Source: CAZVYN01 sp964631125 | GTDB taxonomy: Bacteria; Eisenbacteria; RBG-16-71-46; CAIMUX01 | Assembly: GCA_964631125.1 (NCBI GenBank) | Contig: CAZVYN010000041.1 | Coordinates: forward strand, 1 to 35,077 | Length of the DNA stretch: 35,077 nt | Direction: 5' to 3' | Part shown: piece by piece, positions 8,334 to 16,635 of the stretch | Numbering within the stretch: position 1 is the stretch's first letter | Layout: each line of letters begins with the position of its first letter | The notes under the pieces: model-generated | Databases searched by the model: none | What the model was told of the DNA's origin: nothing | Seen by the model: the letters and a program-made list of their open reading frames with translations, nothing else | Position numbers and translations under genes: made by a program

Positions 8334-9050
8334 TCAGCCGCGCCAGACCAGGATCCGGCCGCACGATTCGCAGAGGACGATGTTGGCCCCCTTGCGCACT
8401 TCGTTCAATCTCTGCGGCGGAAGTTGGTAGAAGCAGCCGCCGCACGCGCCCTGTTGCACGCCGACCACCGCCATGTCCCCCTTGTTCGCGTGGATGCGAC
8501 CATACCGCTGACGCGTGCCGGGATCGAGTCGCTCGACCAGTTCCTGTCGCTCCGCGTCGGCTCTGGACAGGAGAAGCTGCCGCTCCGCCAGCTCCGCGTC
8601 CAACCTGGCGCGGACCTCGTCGAAACGCTTTCGCTCCGCCGCCACCACGTCGCGTAACCGAGCGACTTCACCCTGGGCCGACTCCTCGCCGGTCAGGAGA
8701 TCCAATCCGCGATCCTCGAACTCCGAGGCTCGGCGGCGCATCTCCTCGACCTCGCGCGTCAACGCCTGGTATTCGGCGTTGTTGCGCACACGGAACTGCT
8801 GCACCTCGAGTTCCCGCCGACGTCCCTTGGCAAGATCCGACTCGCGCTCCAGCGCGCGTCGCTCCTGCTGCGATTCGTCCAGCTTCCGCTCGACGTCTTC
8901 CAGCAACTGGAGTTGCGTCTTCAGCTCGGCTCGCTGACGTTCGAGCTCCTGCGGGATCGCGGAGATCCGCTCGCGCAGGAGACTGGACCCCGAGTCCGCC
9001 TGGCTCAGCGCGACGAGGATCTCGATCTGACTCTGCATCTGACACTCCAT
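8334..9050 (-). CDS. coiled-coil protein with C-terminal C4 zinc ribbon (DUF164/zf-RING_7 type)
   Basis: A 238-residue protein from the ATG at 9050 (GGAAGG about 10 nt upstream); an ATG at 9038 with GGAG six bases upstream is an equally plausible start. Residues about 10-175 are a long charged coiled coil (ERQRAELKTQLQLLEDVERK and similar). The C-terminal 60 residues hold a zinc ribbon with two CxxC pairs, CGGC and CESC, separated by about 24 residues. This is the architecture of the widespread bacterial C4-type zinc ribbon family (formerly DUF164), thought to bind nucleic acid or to act as an adaptor but with no settled function. RNase P RNA lies directly downstream; a link to RNA metabolism is only suggested by that position. 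Confidence 0.9.
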   Translation of the reverse strand: MECQMQSQIEILVALSQADSGSSLLRERISAIPQELERQRAELKTQLQLLEDVERKLDESQQERRALERESDLAKGRRRELEVQQFRVRNNAEYQALTREVEEMRRRASEFEDRGLDLLTGEESAQGEVARLRDVVAAERKRFDEVRARLDAELAERQLLLSRADAERQELVERLDPGTRQRYGRIHANKGDMAVVGVQQGACGGCFYQLPPQRLNEVRKGANIVLCESCGRILVWRG

Positions 9051-9077
9051 CCGACACTCGCCTTCCGACGGCCCGTC

Positions 9078-9115
9078 AAAATGCGAAAGGCGCACCCGTC
9101 TTCACCGGTGCGCCT
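9078..9115 (-). terminator. Rho-independent terminator after the tRNA pair
   Basis: On the minus strand a perfect 9-bp stem AGGCGCACC/GGTGCGCCT (9115-9107 and 9096-9088) with a loop of about 10 nt is followed by TTCGCATTTT, an interrupted U-tract. It lies between tRNA-Val and the zinc-ribbon gene, so it probably ends the tRNA transcript. Confidence 0.7.
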
Positions 9116-9192
9116 CTCCCTCGAAACCGATCCGAACGCTCGCGACCCTTCGCCTCTCGGCGTGGGTCCGAGCCTTCGTTCGGTCTCCACGA

Positions 9193-9268
9193 TGGTGGGC
9201 GGAACAGGGATTGAACCTGCGACCCCCGGCTTGTGATGCCGATGCTCTCCCAACTGAGCTACCCGCCC
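9193..9268 (-). tRNA. tRNA-Val (anticodon CAC)
   Basis: Full cloverleaf on the minus strand: acceptor GGGCGGG/TCCGCCC, D arm GCTC..GAGC, anticodon stem TCGGC/GCCGG around loop ATCACAA (anticodon CAC, reading GTG codons), and T arm with GGTTCAATCC. The 3' CCA is encoded (9195-9193). It follows tRNA-Met/Ile2 by about 52 bp and precedes the terminator. Confidence 0.95.
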
Positions 9269-9278
9269 CTGCAGTCTC

Positions 9279-9307
9279 GAAACTTGGACTCTTGGAAACT
9301 GGACTCT
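9279..9307. repeat. short direct repeat in the tRNA spacer
   Basis: GAAACTTGGACTCT (9279-9292) is followed by GAAACTGGACTCT (9295-9307), a near-exact tandem copy with one base deleted. It sits between the two tRNA genes, with no stem-loop role that I can see. It is probably a slippage product. Confidence 0.55.
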
Positions 9308-9320
9308 CGAATATTGGCCT

Positions 9321-9393
9321 TGGGCCCGCTCGGATTCGAACCGAGGACCAACCGGGTATGAGCCGGCCGCTCTCACCGCTGAGCTACAGGCCC
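9321..9393 (-). tRNA. tRNA with CAT anticodon (elongator Met or Ile2)
   Basis: Cloverleaf on the minus strand: acceptor GGGCCTG/CGGGCCC, D arm GCTC..GAGC with an 8-nt loop, anticodon stem GCCGG/CCGGT around loop CTCATAC, and T arm with GGTTCGAATCC. Base pair 1-72 is G-C, so it is not the initiator tRNA. The TTGGTC segment after the anticodon stem recalls tRNA-Ile2 (lysidine-modified CAU), but elongator Met is also possible. Position 38 is C rather than the usual A. The 3' CCA is not encoded (AGG follows), unlike its neighbour tRNA-Val. Confidence 0.92.
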
Positions 9394-9425
9394 TCCAGTC
9401 GCCACGACTCGAGCTCGGGTGCGCG

Positions 9426-9454
9426 ACGCTATCAGAGGCGTTCCAGAGCGTCAA
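9426..9454 (-). promoter_or_regulatory. sigma70-type promoter candidate for the tRNA pair
   Basis: On the minus strand TTGACG (9454-9449), a 17-bp spacer and TAGCGT (9431-9426). Start of transcription would be near 9419, giving a leader of about 26 nt before the first tRNA. The same pair of hexamers occurs at 22411-22382, upstream of another minus-strand gene. Confidence 0.6.
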
Positions 9455-9509
9455 CGCTGCGACCGTCCCTTCTGTGTGCGTACGGACTGGGCTCGTTGCG
9501 GCAGGGTCA

Positions 9510-11993
9510 TCAAACGATTTCGGCGAACGCGCGGAGGCGTCGACGGCGGGTCGGGTGCCGCAGTTTCCGCAGCGCCTTGGCTTCGATCTGCCGGATCCGT
9601 TCGCGCGTGACGTTGAAGAGCGCGCCGACTTCTTCCAGCGTCCGCGGACAGCCGTCCTCGGTCAGACCGAACCGGAGGCGGATGACGCGCGCCTCGCGCT
9701 TCGTCAACGTCTCCAAGACCTCGTTCACCTCGTCGCGCAACATGGCGAAGGCGGCCGAGTGCGCCGGCGAGATGACGCTCGTGTCCTCGATGAAGTCTCC
9801 GAGGTTCGAGTCGTCGTCCTCGCCGATCGGTCGGTCGAGCGAGATCGGCTCCTGCGCCGCCTTCAAGACCATCTTGATCTTGTCGGCCGGCATCTTGAGT
9901 TTGTCGGCGATCTCTTCCGGCGTCGGTTCTCTGCCCAGATCCTGCAAGAGGCGACGCGACGTGCGCACGACCTTGTTGATCGCTTCGATCATGTGCACCG
10001 GCACGCGGATGGTGCGCGCCTGATCGGCGATCGCCCGCGTGATGGCCTGTCGGATCCACCAGGTAGCGTAGGTGGAGAACTTGTAGCCTTTGCGGTAGTC
10101 GAACTTGTCGACCGCGCGCATCAGCCCCGAGTTCCCTTCTTGGATCAGGTCCAAGAACTCGAGCCCGCGGTTCGTGTAGCGCTTCGCGATCGAGATGACG
10201 AGACGCACGTTGGCTTCGATCATCTCCCGCTTCGCCTGATCGCGGTCGCGTTCGCCGCGTTGGATCTTCGTCACCGCCGTGGTCAGCTCCGCGATCGTCA
10301 TGAGCTGATCCTGTTCGGTCCGCCGGATCTTCCGCCGCTCCGCCTTGAGGTCGCGCTGCGCCTGCGCGAGTCCGCTCTCGATCTCCTTGATCTCTTCCGG
10401 CGACAGATTCGGGGCCTTGATCAGGCTCTTCTTGGACGCGCCCTTCTCCGTCCCCTTCTCTGGAGCGCCTGTCGCCTTTCCGCCCTTGGCCGCGCCGCCC
10501 TTGGCCGCGCGAACGGACGCGAGCAACGACTCACGCGCCCTGATGTCCTCCTCGATCTGACGGATGACATCCTCGGCCTCCTGCAGCCGGTGCAACTCGC
10601 GCTTGAGGCGCGCGCTGACCCGATCGATCAGCTTCTGGGAGAGTCCGAACTTCTGCACCTCGGCCACCAACTTCAACTCGGCCTTGGAGAGGGAATCCTG
10701 GAGTTCTTGGCGGCGCTTCTCGGGCAGACGCTTCAAGGTCTCCTGGCGCACCTCGTCGTACTCTTCGTGCGCCTTCGTCACCTTGACGATCGTGAGCGCG
10801 ACCCGCTTCCGCTCCGCCAGCGCCGACTCCTCGCCGTTCCAGTTCGCGAGGTCGATCTGGATGATGTCCTCGAGCTTGCACTTGGCGATCTTCAGTTTCT
10901 CGGCCGTCGCCTGCAGCTCGCGAATCGCGATCGGAGTCTGGAACATCGTGCGCGAGATCGCGATCTCGCCCGATTCGATCCGCTTGGCGATCTCGACCTC
11001 GCCTTCCCGATTGAGGAGAGGGACGCGACCCATCTCGCGGAGATACATCCGGACAGGGTCGTCATAGCGGACGATCGCCGGAACCGCCGGCTTCTCGTCC
11101 TTCTTCTTCTTCTTCTCCTCCTTCGCGGGGCGGAGCTGCTTGTGGCTCTTGTAGGCCTCGGCCTCGGTCTCATACCAGGGGACGTTGAGCTCTTGCAGGA
11201 GACGGAACGCGTCGTCCATCTCCTCGACCATCTTGTCGCCACCGACGTTCTGGCTGAGACGGTCCTCGACCTGCTCGTACGTCACGAAGCCTTGCCGCAC
11301 CGCCAGGTCCTTGATGTCCTTGAGCGCGGCCGAGCCCTTCCCCTTCTTCGTCGACTTCTCTGCGTCGGGACTGGCGCCGGCCGGTCCGGACTCTGCTTTT
11401 CCGGACAGTGCTTTTCCGGAGACTGCTTTCCCGGAGACTGCGTTTCCCGCGGCCGACTTCCCGCTCTTGGAGGCGACGCCGGAGGCGAGCGGGAGGGCCG
11501 CACCCTTCCTCGGATTCTCGGTTCGTCCGCCCGGCCTGGAGTTGAGAGTGGCGCGAGCCAGGACTTCCGCCTTCGTCAATCCAGCCGCCCGGACCTGACC
11601 GCCGCCCTTCGGCGGCGTACTCGGCGCCCCGGACTTCGACGCGGGAGATCCCTTGGCGGCGGGGGTAGGCTTCGCCCCAGCCGCGCCGCGAGCGTCTCCG
11701 CTTCCCCGTGAATCCTTGGCGCCTCCGTCGGTCTTCGACGCCGGCACTCTTGCTTGAAGAGCCGCCGCTCGAACCGCAGCCCCCGGAAGCGACTTCGCCG
11801 GATTCGCGTTGCTGGAAGGGGCTCTCGCCGAGAGGACCTTGGTCGGTCCAGTCTTGGTGGGGCCAGTCTTGGAAGGGGCGGGCCTCGGTGAGTCCGGGTG
11901 GGAGGCGCCCGCCTTCGATGAACCTGCCTTGGACGTCGTCTTCTTCGGAACGGCGGCGGTCTTCATTGCGGCTCGACTCTCCTTGTTGGGCAT
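9510..11993 (-). CDS. rpoD: RNA polymerase primary sigma factor RpoD (sigma70) with long basic N-terminal extension
   Basis: An 827-residue primary sigma factor. Residues about 1-222 are a low-complexity Lys/Ala/Pro/Ser/Gly extension, then region 1.1 (about 222-280), a KKKKKDE linker, region 1.2 (YDDPVRMYLREMGRVPLL, from about 310), a non-conserved region with a second Lys/Gly/Ala insert (about 496-521), region 2 (about 588-675, with NVRLVISIAKRYTNRGLEFL and YATWWIRQAITRAI), region 3, and region 4 with the VTRERIRQIEAKALRKLRHP helix-turn-helix. All core regions are intact. The start is ambiguous: ATG at 11993 has only AAGG four bases upstream, while ATG at 11966 is preceded by AAGGAG at a 12-base spacing. 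Last gene of the rpsU-mutS2-dnaG-rpoD operon, 87 bp after dnaG. The extension resembles the Lys/Ala-rich tails known in actinobacterial HrdB/SigA but lies before region 1.1. Confidence 0.97.
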   Translation of the reverse strand: MPNKESRAAMKTAAVPKKTTSKAGSSKAGASHPDSPRPAPSKTGPTKTGPTKVLSARAPSSNANPAKSLPGAAVRAAALQARVPASKTDGGAKDSRGSGDARGAAGAKPTPAAKGSPASKSGAPSTPPKGGGQVRAAGLTKAEVLARATLNSRPGGRTENPRKGAALPLASGVASKSGKSAAGNAVSGKAVSGKALSGKAESGPAGASPDAEKSTKKGKGSAALKDIKDLAVRQGFVTYEQVEDRLSQNVGGDKMVEEMDDAFRLLQELNVPWYETEAEAYKSHKQLRPAKEEKKKKKDEKPAVPAIVRYDDPVRMYLREMGRVPLLNREGEVEIAKRIESGEIAISRTMFQTPIAIRELQATAEKLKIAKCKLEDIIQIDLANWNGEESALAERKRVALTIVKVTKAHEEYDEVRQETLKRLPEKRRQELQDSLSKAELKLVAEVQKFGLSQKLIDRVSARLKRELHRLQEAEDVIRQIEEDIRARESLLASVRAAKGGAAKGGKATGAPEKGTEKGASKKSLIKAPNLSPEEIKEIESGLAQAQRDLKAERRKIRRTEQDQLMTIAELTTAVTKIQRGERDRDQAKREMIEANVRLVISIAKRYTNRGLEFLDLIQEGNSGLMRAVDKFDYRKGYKFSTYATWWIRQAITRAIADQARTIRVPVHMIEAINKVVRTSRRLLQDLGREPTPEEIADKLKMPADKIKMVLKAAQEPISLDRPIGEDDDSNLGDFIEDTSVISPAHSAAFAMLRDEVNEVLETLTKREARVIRLRFGLTEDGCPRTLEEVGALFNVTRERIRQIEAKALRKLRHPTRRRRLRAFAEIV
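11388..11447. repeat. 15-bp tandem repeat (four copies) inside rpoD
   Basis: Four in-frame 15-bp units (plus strand GGACTCTGCTTTTCC, GGACAGTGCTTTTCC, GGAGACTGCTTTCCC, GGAGACTGCGTTTCC) encode a pentapeptide repeat SGKAx in the N-terminal extension. A second pair of 15-bp units at about 11838-11872 encodes GPTKT GPTKV. Both lie in the low-complexity extension only. Confidence 0.8.
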
Positions 11994-12080
11994 TCAGCCT
12001 TTATATCCTATGGATCCGCACGGTTCCAGATGATCTTGTCGAGCGTCGAGACTCCTTTCGGTCCACCCCTTCCATTCCGT

Positions 12081-13913
12081 TCATTCCGCTCCGCTCGGGC
12101 GAGACGCCCCCTGCACTCCGCTGGCGGAACTCCGCGCCAACTCCTCGGAACGCTGCCCCAGTCGCTGCTTCTCCAAGAGCCACCTCCCCAGCGCCTCGTG
12201 GTCGCCTCGCTCCTCGGCCCGCCGGATCTCCGCGGTGACCGCGACCCGTCGCTTCTGGATCTCCCGCGCCTCCAACCGATCGAGCAGTTCCCAGGGAAGG
12301 GCCGGCGCGGCCGCCTCCGTCACGAAGAGCTCCGTCAGAGCCCCCCCCTGCGGATGCTCATGGACCAGCGCGGACAGCAGGCGAGCGGAGGCGGACGGAT
12401 CCCCGTCCGGCGCTCCCTCGGCGCGGTTCGCGATCCAATCCAGGAGCTCCACCGTTCGGCCGGGCGCGCCCGCTCTCTCCATCGCCCGCGCCAGCGCAGC
12501 CGCTCCCGAAGGATGCAGAAGAGCCGACCGAAGACACTCACCCTCGAAGCGGGTCCATGGGGGGCGCGCCCCGGCGGGCTCGCCGCCGTCGCGACCCTCA
12601 CGGCCCTGCGCGTCCAGGGACGTCGGCGCTGGACGACGCGCGGCCGACGCTGCGTTGTCGGCGCGCAGTCGATCCCGGAAGGCTTCCCGCGGGACGCCGA
12701 GACGTTCCGCCGCCTCGGCCAGCACCAATTCGCGGTGAAGCGGATCCGGCACGGCGCGCATGACCCCGTAGGCGTGCTCGAGCGCCTCGCGCCGGTTGAG
12801 GGCGCCCTCGCTCACCTGTCGCTCGAGGAAGGCCAACGAGGTCGGCGCCTTGGCCAGCTCCCCACGAACGTGCGCCGCTCCTGCCGATCGCACCCAGGTG
12901 TCGGGATCCTCGCCCGGCGGCGGCGACGCCACCCGCACTTCCGGAAGGACGCCGGCCAGAATCGGGAGCGCGCGCAGCGCCGCTCGGCGACCGGCGGCGT
13001 CCCCGTCGAACAGCAAGACCACCCGGTCGGAGATCCGGTGGAGCAGGCTCGCCTGCTCGGCGGTCAACGCGGTTCCGCACGTGCCGACCGCCGCCGCCGC
13101 GCCTGCCTGCGTCAGCGCGATCACATCGAAGTACCCCTCGACGACGACCAAGAACTCGGACTCCTTCGCGATCTCTCGCGCCTGCCGCACTCCGAAGAGC
13201 ACCGAACTCTTGCGATAGACGGCCGTCTCGGGCGAGTTGAGGTACTTCGCGGGATCGTCCCCCAGTGTCCTCCCACCGAACCCGACCGGCGCCCCGCCGG
13301 CGCTCTCGATCGGGACCATGATCCGATGGCGGAATCGGTCGTAGATGCGGCCCCCCTCCGCCTCGACGGCAAGCCCCGCCTCCACCAGCGTCCGCTCTCC
13401 GACCAACGCGCGAGCATGCGTGAGCAGCGCGCTCCAACCGTCCGGCGCGAGGCCCACGCCGTACCGTGAGACGCTCGTCGGCTCGATGCCGCGTCGCTCC
13501 AGATACTCGCGCGCACGATCCCCGACCGTTCCCGCGAGCTGATCGGCGAAGAAGGTCGCCGCCACCTTGAGCGCCTGCCGGATCCGCTCGAGCGAATCGC
13601 CGTCCTGTCCGCGTCGGACCGGTTTCGGGATGCCCGCGCGATCAGCGAGGAACTCCAACGCTTCGGGAAAGCTCATCCGTTCCTGCGCCATGACGAAGGA
13701 GAAGGCGTCGCCTCCCGCGCCGCAGCCGAAGCAGTGGTAGCTCTGATGCGACGGGCTGACATAGAACGACGGCGTCTTCTCCTGATGGAAAGGGCAGAGT
13801 CCGCGCCACCGCTGACCGATGCGCTTCAGGTCGACCTGCCCCTGCACCAGAGCCAGGAGGTCGGACGCCTCGCGCACGCGCTCGACGAACGGATCGGAAC
13901 CGAAGCGCGTCAT
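12081..13913 (-). CDS. dnaG: DNA primase DnaG
   Basis: A 610-residue primase that makes RNA primers at the replication fork. I chose the ATG at 13913 because it overlaps the mutS2 stop as ATGA and has GGAGG/GGAG 8-10 nt upstream; the 13 extra upstream codons lie inside mutS2. The N-terminal CHC2 zinc finger has Cys40, His43, Cys61 and Cys64 (CPFH ... CFGC). The catalytic core includes a TOPRIM domain with VVVEGYFDVIAL and the acidic DGDAAG motif. From about residue 430 there is a variable Ala/Arg/Gly linker and a C-terminal helical part that would bind DnaB. Sits between mutS2 and rpoD in the macromolecular synthesis operon. Confidence 0.97.
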   Translation of the reverse strand: MTRFGSDPFVERVREASDLLALVQGQVDLKRIGQRWRGLCPFHQEKTPSFYVSPSHQSYHCFGCGAGGDAFSFVMAQERMSFPEALEFLADRAGIPKPVRRGQDGDSLERIRQALKVAATFFADQLAGTVGDRAREYLERRGIEPTSVSRYGVGLAPDGWSALLTHARALVGERTLVEAGLAVEAEGGRIYDRFRHRIMVPIESAGGAPVGFGGRTLGDDPAKYLNSPETAVYRKSSVLFGVRQAREIAKESEFLVVVEGYFDVIALTQAGAAAAVGTCGTALTAEQASLLHRISDRVVLLFDGDAAGRRAALRALPILAGVLPEVRVASPPPGEDPDTWVRSAGAAHVRGELAKAPTSLAFLERQVSEGALNRREALEHAYGVMRAVPDPLHRELVLAEAAERLGVPREAFRDRLRADNAASAARRPAPTSLDAQGREGRDGGEPAGARPPWTRFEGECLRSALLHPSGAAALARAMERAGAPGRTVELLDWIANRAEGAPDGDPSASARLLSALVHEHPQGGALTELFVTEAAAPALPWELLDRLEAREIQKRRVAVTAEIRRAEERGDHEALGRWLLEKQRLGQRSEELARSSASGVQGASRPSGAE

Positions 13914-16360
13914 CTCGCAGACTCCTCCAGCTCGACGACGGTCACGCCCCAACCCCCTTCGTTCGGCTCCCCCTGACGCGCGCGACCGACCAAGGGATGT
14001 CGCTTGAGGAACTCCTCCACCGCCCGCTTGAGAGCCCCGGTTCCCTTGCCGTGCACGATTCGCACCGGCGAGACGCGACGGACCGCGCTCCGATCGAGGA
14101 AACGCTCCAATCGATCGAGCGCATCGTGCGCGGACATCCCGCGGAGATCGATCTCCCGTTCGGTGGGACCCTCATCGACCGGCTCGCTCGATGCGCTCGA
14201 TGCGCTCGCACGGCGCGGCGCTAGGCTCGGGCGCGCCGCCGCATGCTCCGCCGGCAACTCCTCCAGTGAACGCGTCGGCACCTCCACTCGGCGTCCATCC
14301 CACTCGACCCACAACCGCGGTGAACCGAGCGAGACCTGCACGATGCGAACGGCGGCCCGCAGATCGGGCGACCAGACGATCGAACCGGGTTGGAGTTCGT
14401 GCGCCGCCAACCGTCGGCCGCGCTCCCTCCGAGGCGTTTCCGGCGCAAACGTTTCAGCGCCTCGCGCCACTTCCCGTTCGGCCCGCCGCAGCGATTCGAG
14501 CGTCCCGTGGCGCACCGCTCCGAGATCCGACCCGGCCGCCAGCGCCTCCTTCACCCGAGTCTCGGTCTCGAAACGGAGCCGGGCAAGCGCCGCTCGCGTC
14601 TCGTCGTAGAGCCCGCCGATTCGTTCCGCTCGCGCCGACCGCAGCGCGTCGATGCGCGCGCGCAACCTCTCGGATTGACGCTCGTGCCGCGCCCGCGCCT
14701 CGCTCACCGCCGCCCGCTCTCGCTCGAGACGCGCCCGCTCCTCCTCCAGGGCGCGCTGCTCGGTCTCCAGGCGTTGGGAGATCCGATCGAGTTCGATCAA
14801 GCCGCGGGAGCGGAACTGCTCCGCATGCTCCAGCAAAGTCGACCCCGGCAGGAGCCGACGCGCGATCTCGAACGCACGCGACCGGCCCGCCTCTCCCATC
14901 CGCAGGCGAAACCGAGGACGCAGCGAGACGGAGTCGAACTCCATCGACCCGTTCTGCATCTTGGGCTGCGTCTCGACGAACAACTTGATCGAGGTCAGGT
15001 GCGTCGTGGCCAGCGTGAGCGATCCGCGCCCGGCCAGCCCCGCCAAGAGCGCCATGGCGATGGCGCCCCCCTCCTCCGGATCGGTGCCGCCGCCGAGCTC
15101 ATCCAACAGGACGAGCGATCGCGCCGTGGCCTTCTCCCAGACCTCACCGATGTTGCGCAGATGACCGGCGAAGGTCGAGAGATCGGACTCCACGGATTGC
15201 TCGTCGCCCAAGTCGACGAAGACATCGTCGACCAACGGGAGGTCGGTTCCCGGCGCCGCCGGCACGAAGAGGCCGGCCCGCGCCATCAATGTCAGCAGGC
15301 CGATGGTCTTGAGGGCGACGGTCTTGCCGCCCATGTTCGGCCCGGAGACGACCAGCACCGAGCGCGCGCCATCGATCTCGACTTCCAACGGAACGACGGC
15401 GGCGCCGCCGCGCCTCGCGATCTCGACCAGGAGTGGGTGGCGGCCCGACACGATGCGCAAGACGCCCCGCTCGTTCAGCGCGGGCGGCTCGGCCTGGAGT
15501 TCGAGCGCGAGGTGCGCGCCGGCGCGCACCAGGTCCAGCGTCGTGATCGCCTCGATCGTCTCCATCAACGCCGGAGTCGAGTCTCGCAGGAGCGAAGTGA
15601 GTTCGCGCCGCAGGCGGATCTCCTCGCGACGGACGTCCTCGGACGACTCCGCGACCACGTTGTTCGCCTCGAGCGCCTCCAACGGCTCGAGATGCAGCGA
15701 CTGCCCCGTCTGCGAGCGGCCGTGCAGGATGCCGGGGAAGAGCGCCCGCTGTTGCGTTCGGATCGAGACGACGTACCGACCGTCGCGCAGCGTCACGAAC
15801 GCTTCGCCGCGCTCGTCCGGCGCACGGTCGAGCAGACGATTCAACAACTCGGAAGCGCGCTGTTGCGCCTCGATCCACGACCGTCGCGCCCGCGCGAGTT
15901 CCGGACTCGCCGTGTCGAGCAACTCGCCGCTCGGAGAGAGGGACCGTGTCCACCGCGCATCGAGCGCGGACAGATCGGCCACCCGACCGATGATCGACGT
16001 CAGCTCATGGCCGATCGAGCTCTCACCGGTCCCTCGCGGCAACAAGCGCCTCAGTCGGGCGGCGAGCGAGAGCAGCGGCGCGAACGCGACCAGTTCGTCC
16101 CCTTCCAACAGCTCGGCCCCGCGCGCCAGTCGGTGGAGGATAGGTTCGACGTCCGGCATCTCGACCGCGCCGGGCGCGTCGTTGCGCAGCTCGAGCGTGC
16201 GCCATTCCGAGATGCGGGCTTGGGAGAGGCGGATCTCGTCGAGCGAGAGATCCGGACCGAGGGCCTCGGCCCTGCGGCGGCCCGAAGGCGAAAAGGTCCA
16301 CCGGATCAACATCCGGCGGACCTTCTCGAACTCCAGCAGGGAGAGCGCGTGCGTATTCAC
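13910..16360 (-). CDS. mutS2: MutS2 family ATPase/endonuclease with Smr domain
   Basis: An 816-residue protein starting at GTG (16360) with AGGAGG 11 nt upstream. An N-terminal MutS core/lever region (about 1-330) is followed by the ABC ATPase with Walker A GPNMGGKT (340-347) and Walker B LVLLDELGGGTDPEE (416-430). A charged coiled coil (about 520-620) and a C-terminal Smr domain (about 733-800) with DLRGMSAHDALDRLERFL and HGKGTGAL complete the architecture. MutS2 proteins act outside mismatch repair, in suppressing recombination or in rescuing collided ribosomes. There is no mismatch-recognition domain. A short repeat (plus strand CTCGATGCG twice, 14187-14204) encodes Ser/Ala sequence just before Smr. 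Its place between rpsU and dnaG is unusual; given the ribosome-rescue role known for some MutS2, co-expression with S21 is interesting. Confidence 0.96.
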   Translation of the reverse strand: MNTHALSLLEFEKVRRMLIRWTFSPSGRRRAEALGPDLSLDEIRLSQARISEWRTLELRNDAPGAVEMPDVEPILHRLARGAELLEGDELVAFAPLLSLAARLRRLLPRGTGESSIGHELTSIIGRVADLSALDARWTRSLSPSGELLDTASPELARARRSWIEAQQRASELLNRLLDRAPDERGEAFVTLRDGRYVVSIRTQQRALFPGILHGRSQTGQSLHLEPLEALEANNVVAESSEDVRREEIRLRRELTSLLRDSTPALMETIEAITTLDLVRAGAHLALELQAEPPALNERGVLRIVSGRHPLLVEIARRGGAAVVPLEVEIDGARSVLVVSGPNMGGKTVALKTIGLLTLMARAGLFVPAAPGTDLPLVDDVFVDLGDEQSVESDLSTFAGHLRNIGEVWEKATARSLVLLDELGGGTDPEEGGAIAMALLAGLAGRGSLTLATTHLTSIKLFVETQPKMQNGSMEFDSVSLRPRFRLRMGEAGRSRAFEIARRLLPGSTLLEHAEQFRSRGLIELDRISQRLETEQRALEEERARLERERAAVSEARARHERQSERLRARIDALRSARAERIGGLYDETRAALARLRFETETRVKEALAAGSDLGAVRHGTLESLRRAEREVARGAETFAPETPRRERGRRLAAHELQPGSIVWSPDLRAAVRIVQVSLGSPRLWVEWDGRRVEVPTRSLEELPAEHAAARPSLAPRRASASSASSEPVDEGPTEREIDLRGMSAHDALDRLERFLDRSAVRRVSPVRIVHGKGTGALKRAVEEFLKRHPLVGRARQGEPNEGGWGVTVVELEESAR

Positions 16361-16437
16361 GGGTCGGGGCGCCTCCTCGGGCGAGGGGTCCGTACACGGG
16401 GCACGGGCTCAGGGAAACAGACGGGCCGAATCGGAGA

Positions 16438-16635
16438 CTAGTAGTCCTGACTCCTCATGGCCGCCTGCATCTTGCGACGCGAATTGTTCTCCTTGCGCTT
16501 GCGACGCTCGCTCGGCTTCTCGAAGTGCTGGTGCTTGCGGACGTCGGCTAGGATGCCCGCCTTCTCACACTTCTTCTTGAACCGTTTGAGCGCGCTCTCG
16601 AAGGACTCGTTGTCCTTCACGCGGATGCCTGGCAA
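16438..16635 (-). CDS. rpsU: 30S ribosomal protein S21
   Basis: A 65-residue basic protein with typical S21 sequence (NESFESALKRFKKKCEKAG, then KPSERRKRKENNSRR). It binds the 30S subunit near the anti-Shine-Dalgarno end of 16S rRNA. The start is TTG at 16635; AGGAGG lies 9 nt upstream and no in-frame ATG exists, so the TTG start is well supported. It is the first gene of the operon and lies about 124 nt downstream of the predicted transcription start. Confidence 0.96.
   Translation of the reverse strand: MPGIRVKDNESFESALKRFKKKCEKAGILADVRKHQHFEKPSERRKRKENNSRRKMQAAMRSQDY

Noticed and set aside
9474..11711. A 745-codon open frame on the plus strand opposite rpoD
   Set aside because: It is the antisense shadow of rpoD: Leu/Arg/Asp-rich, no domain, no Shine-Dalgarno. 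GC-rich codon bias keeps the opposite frame open.
14390..16441. A 683-codon plus-strand frame opposite mutS2
   Set aside because: Shadow of mutS2, Arg/Gln/Glu-rich with no recognisable fold.
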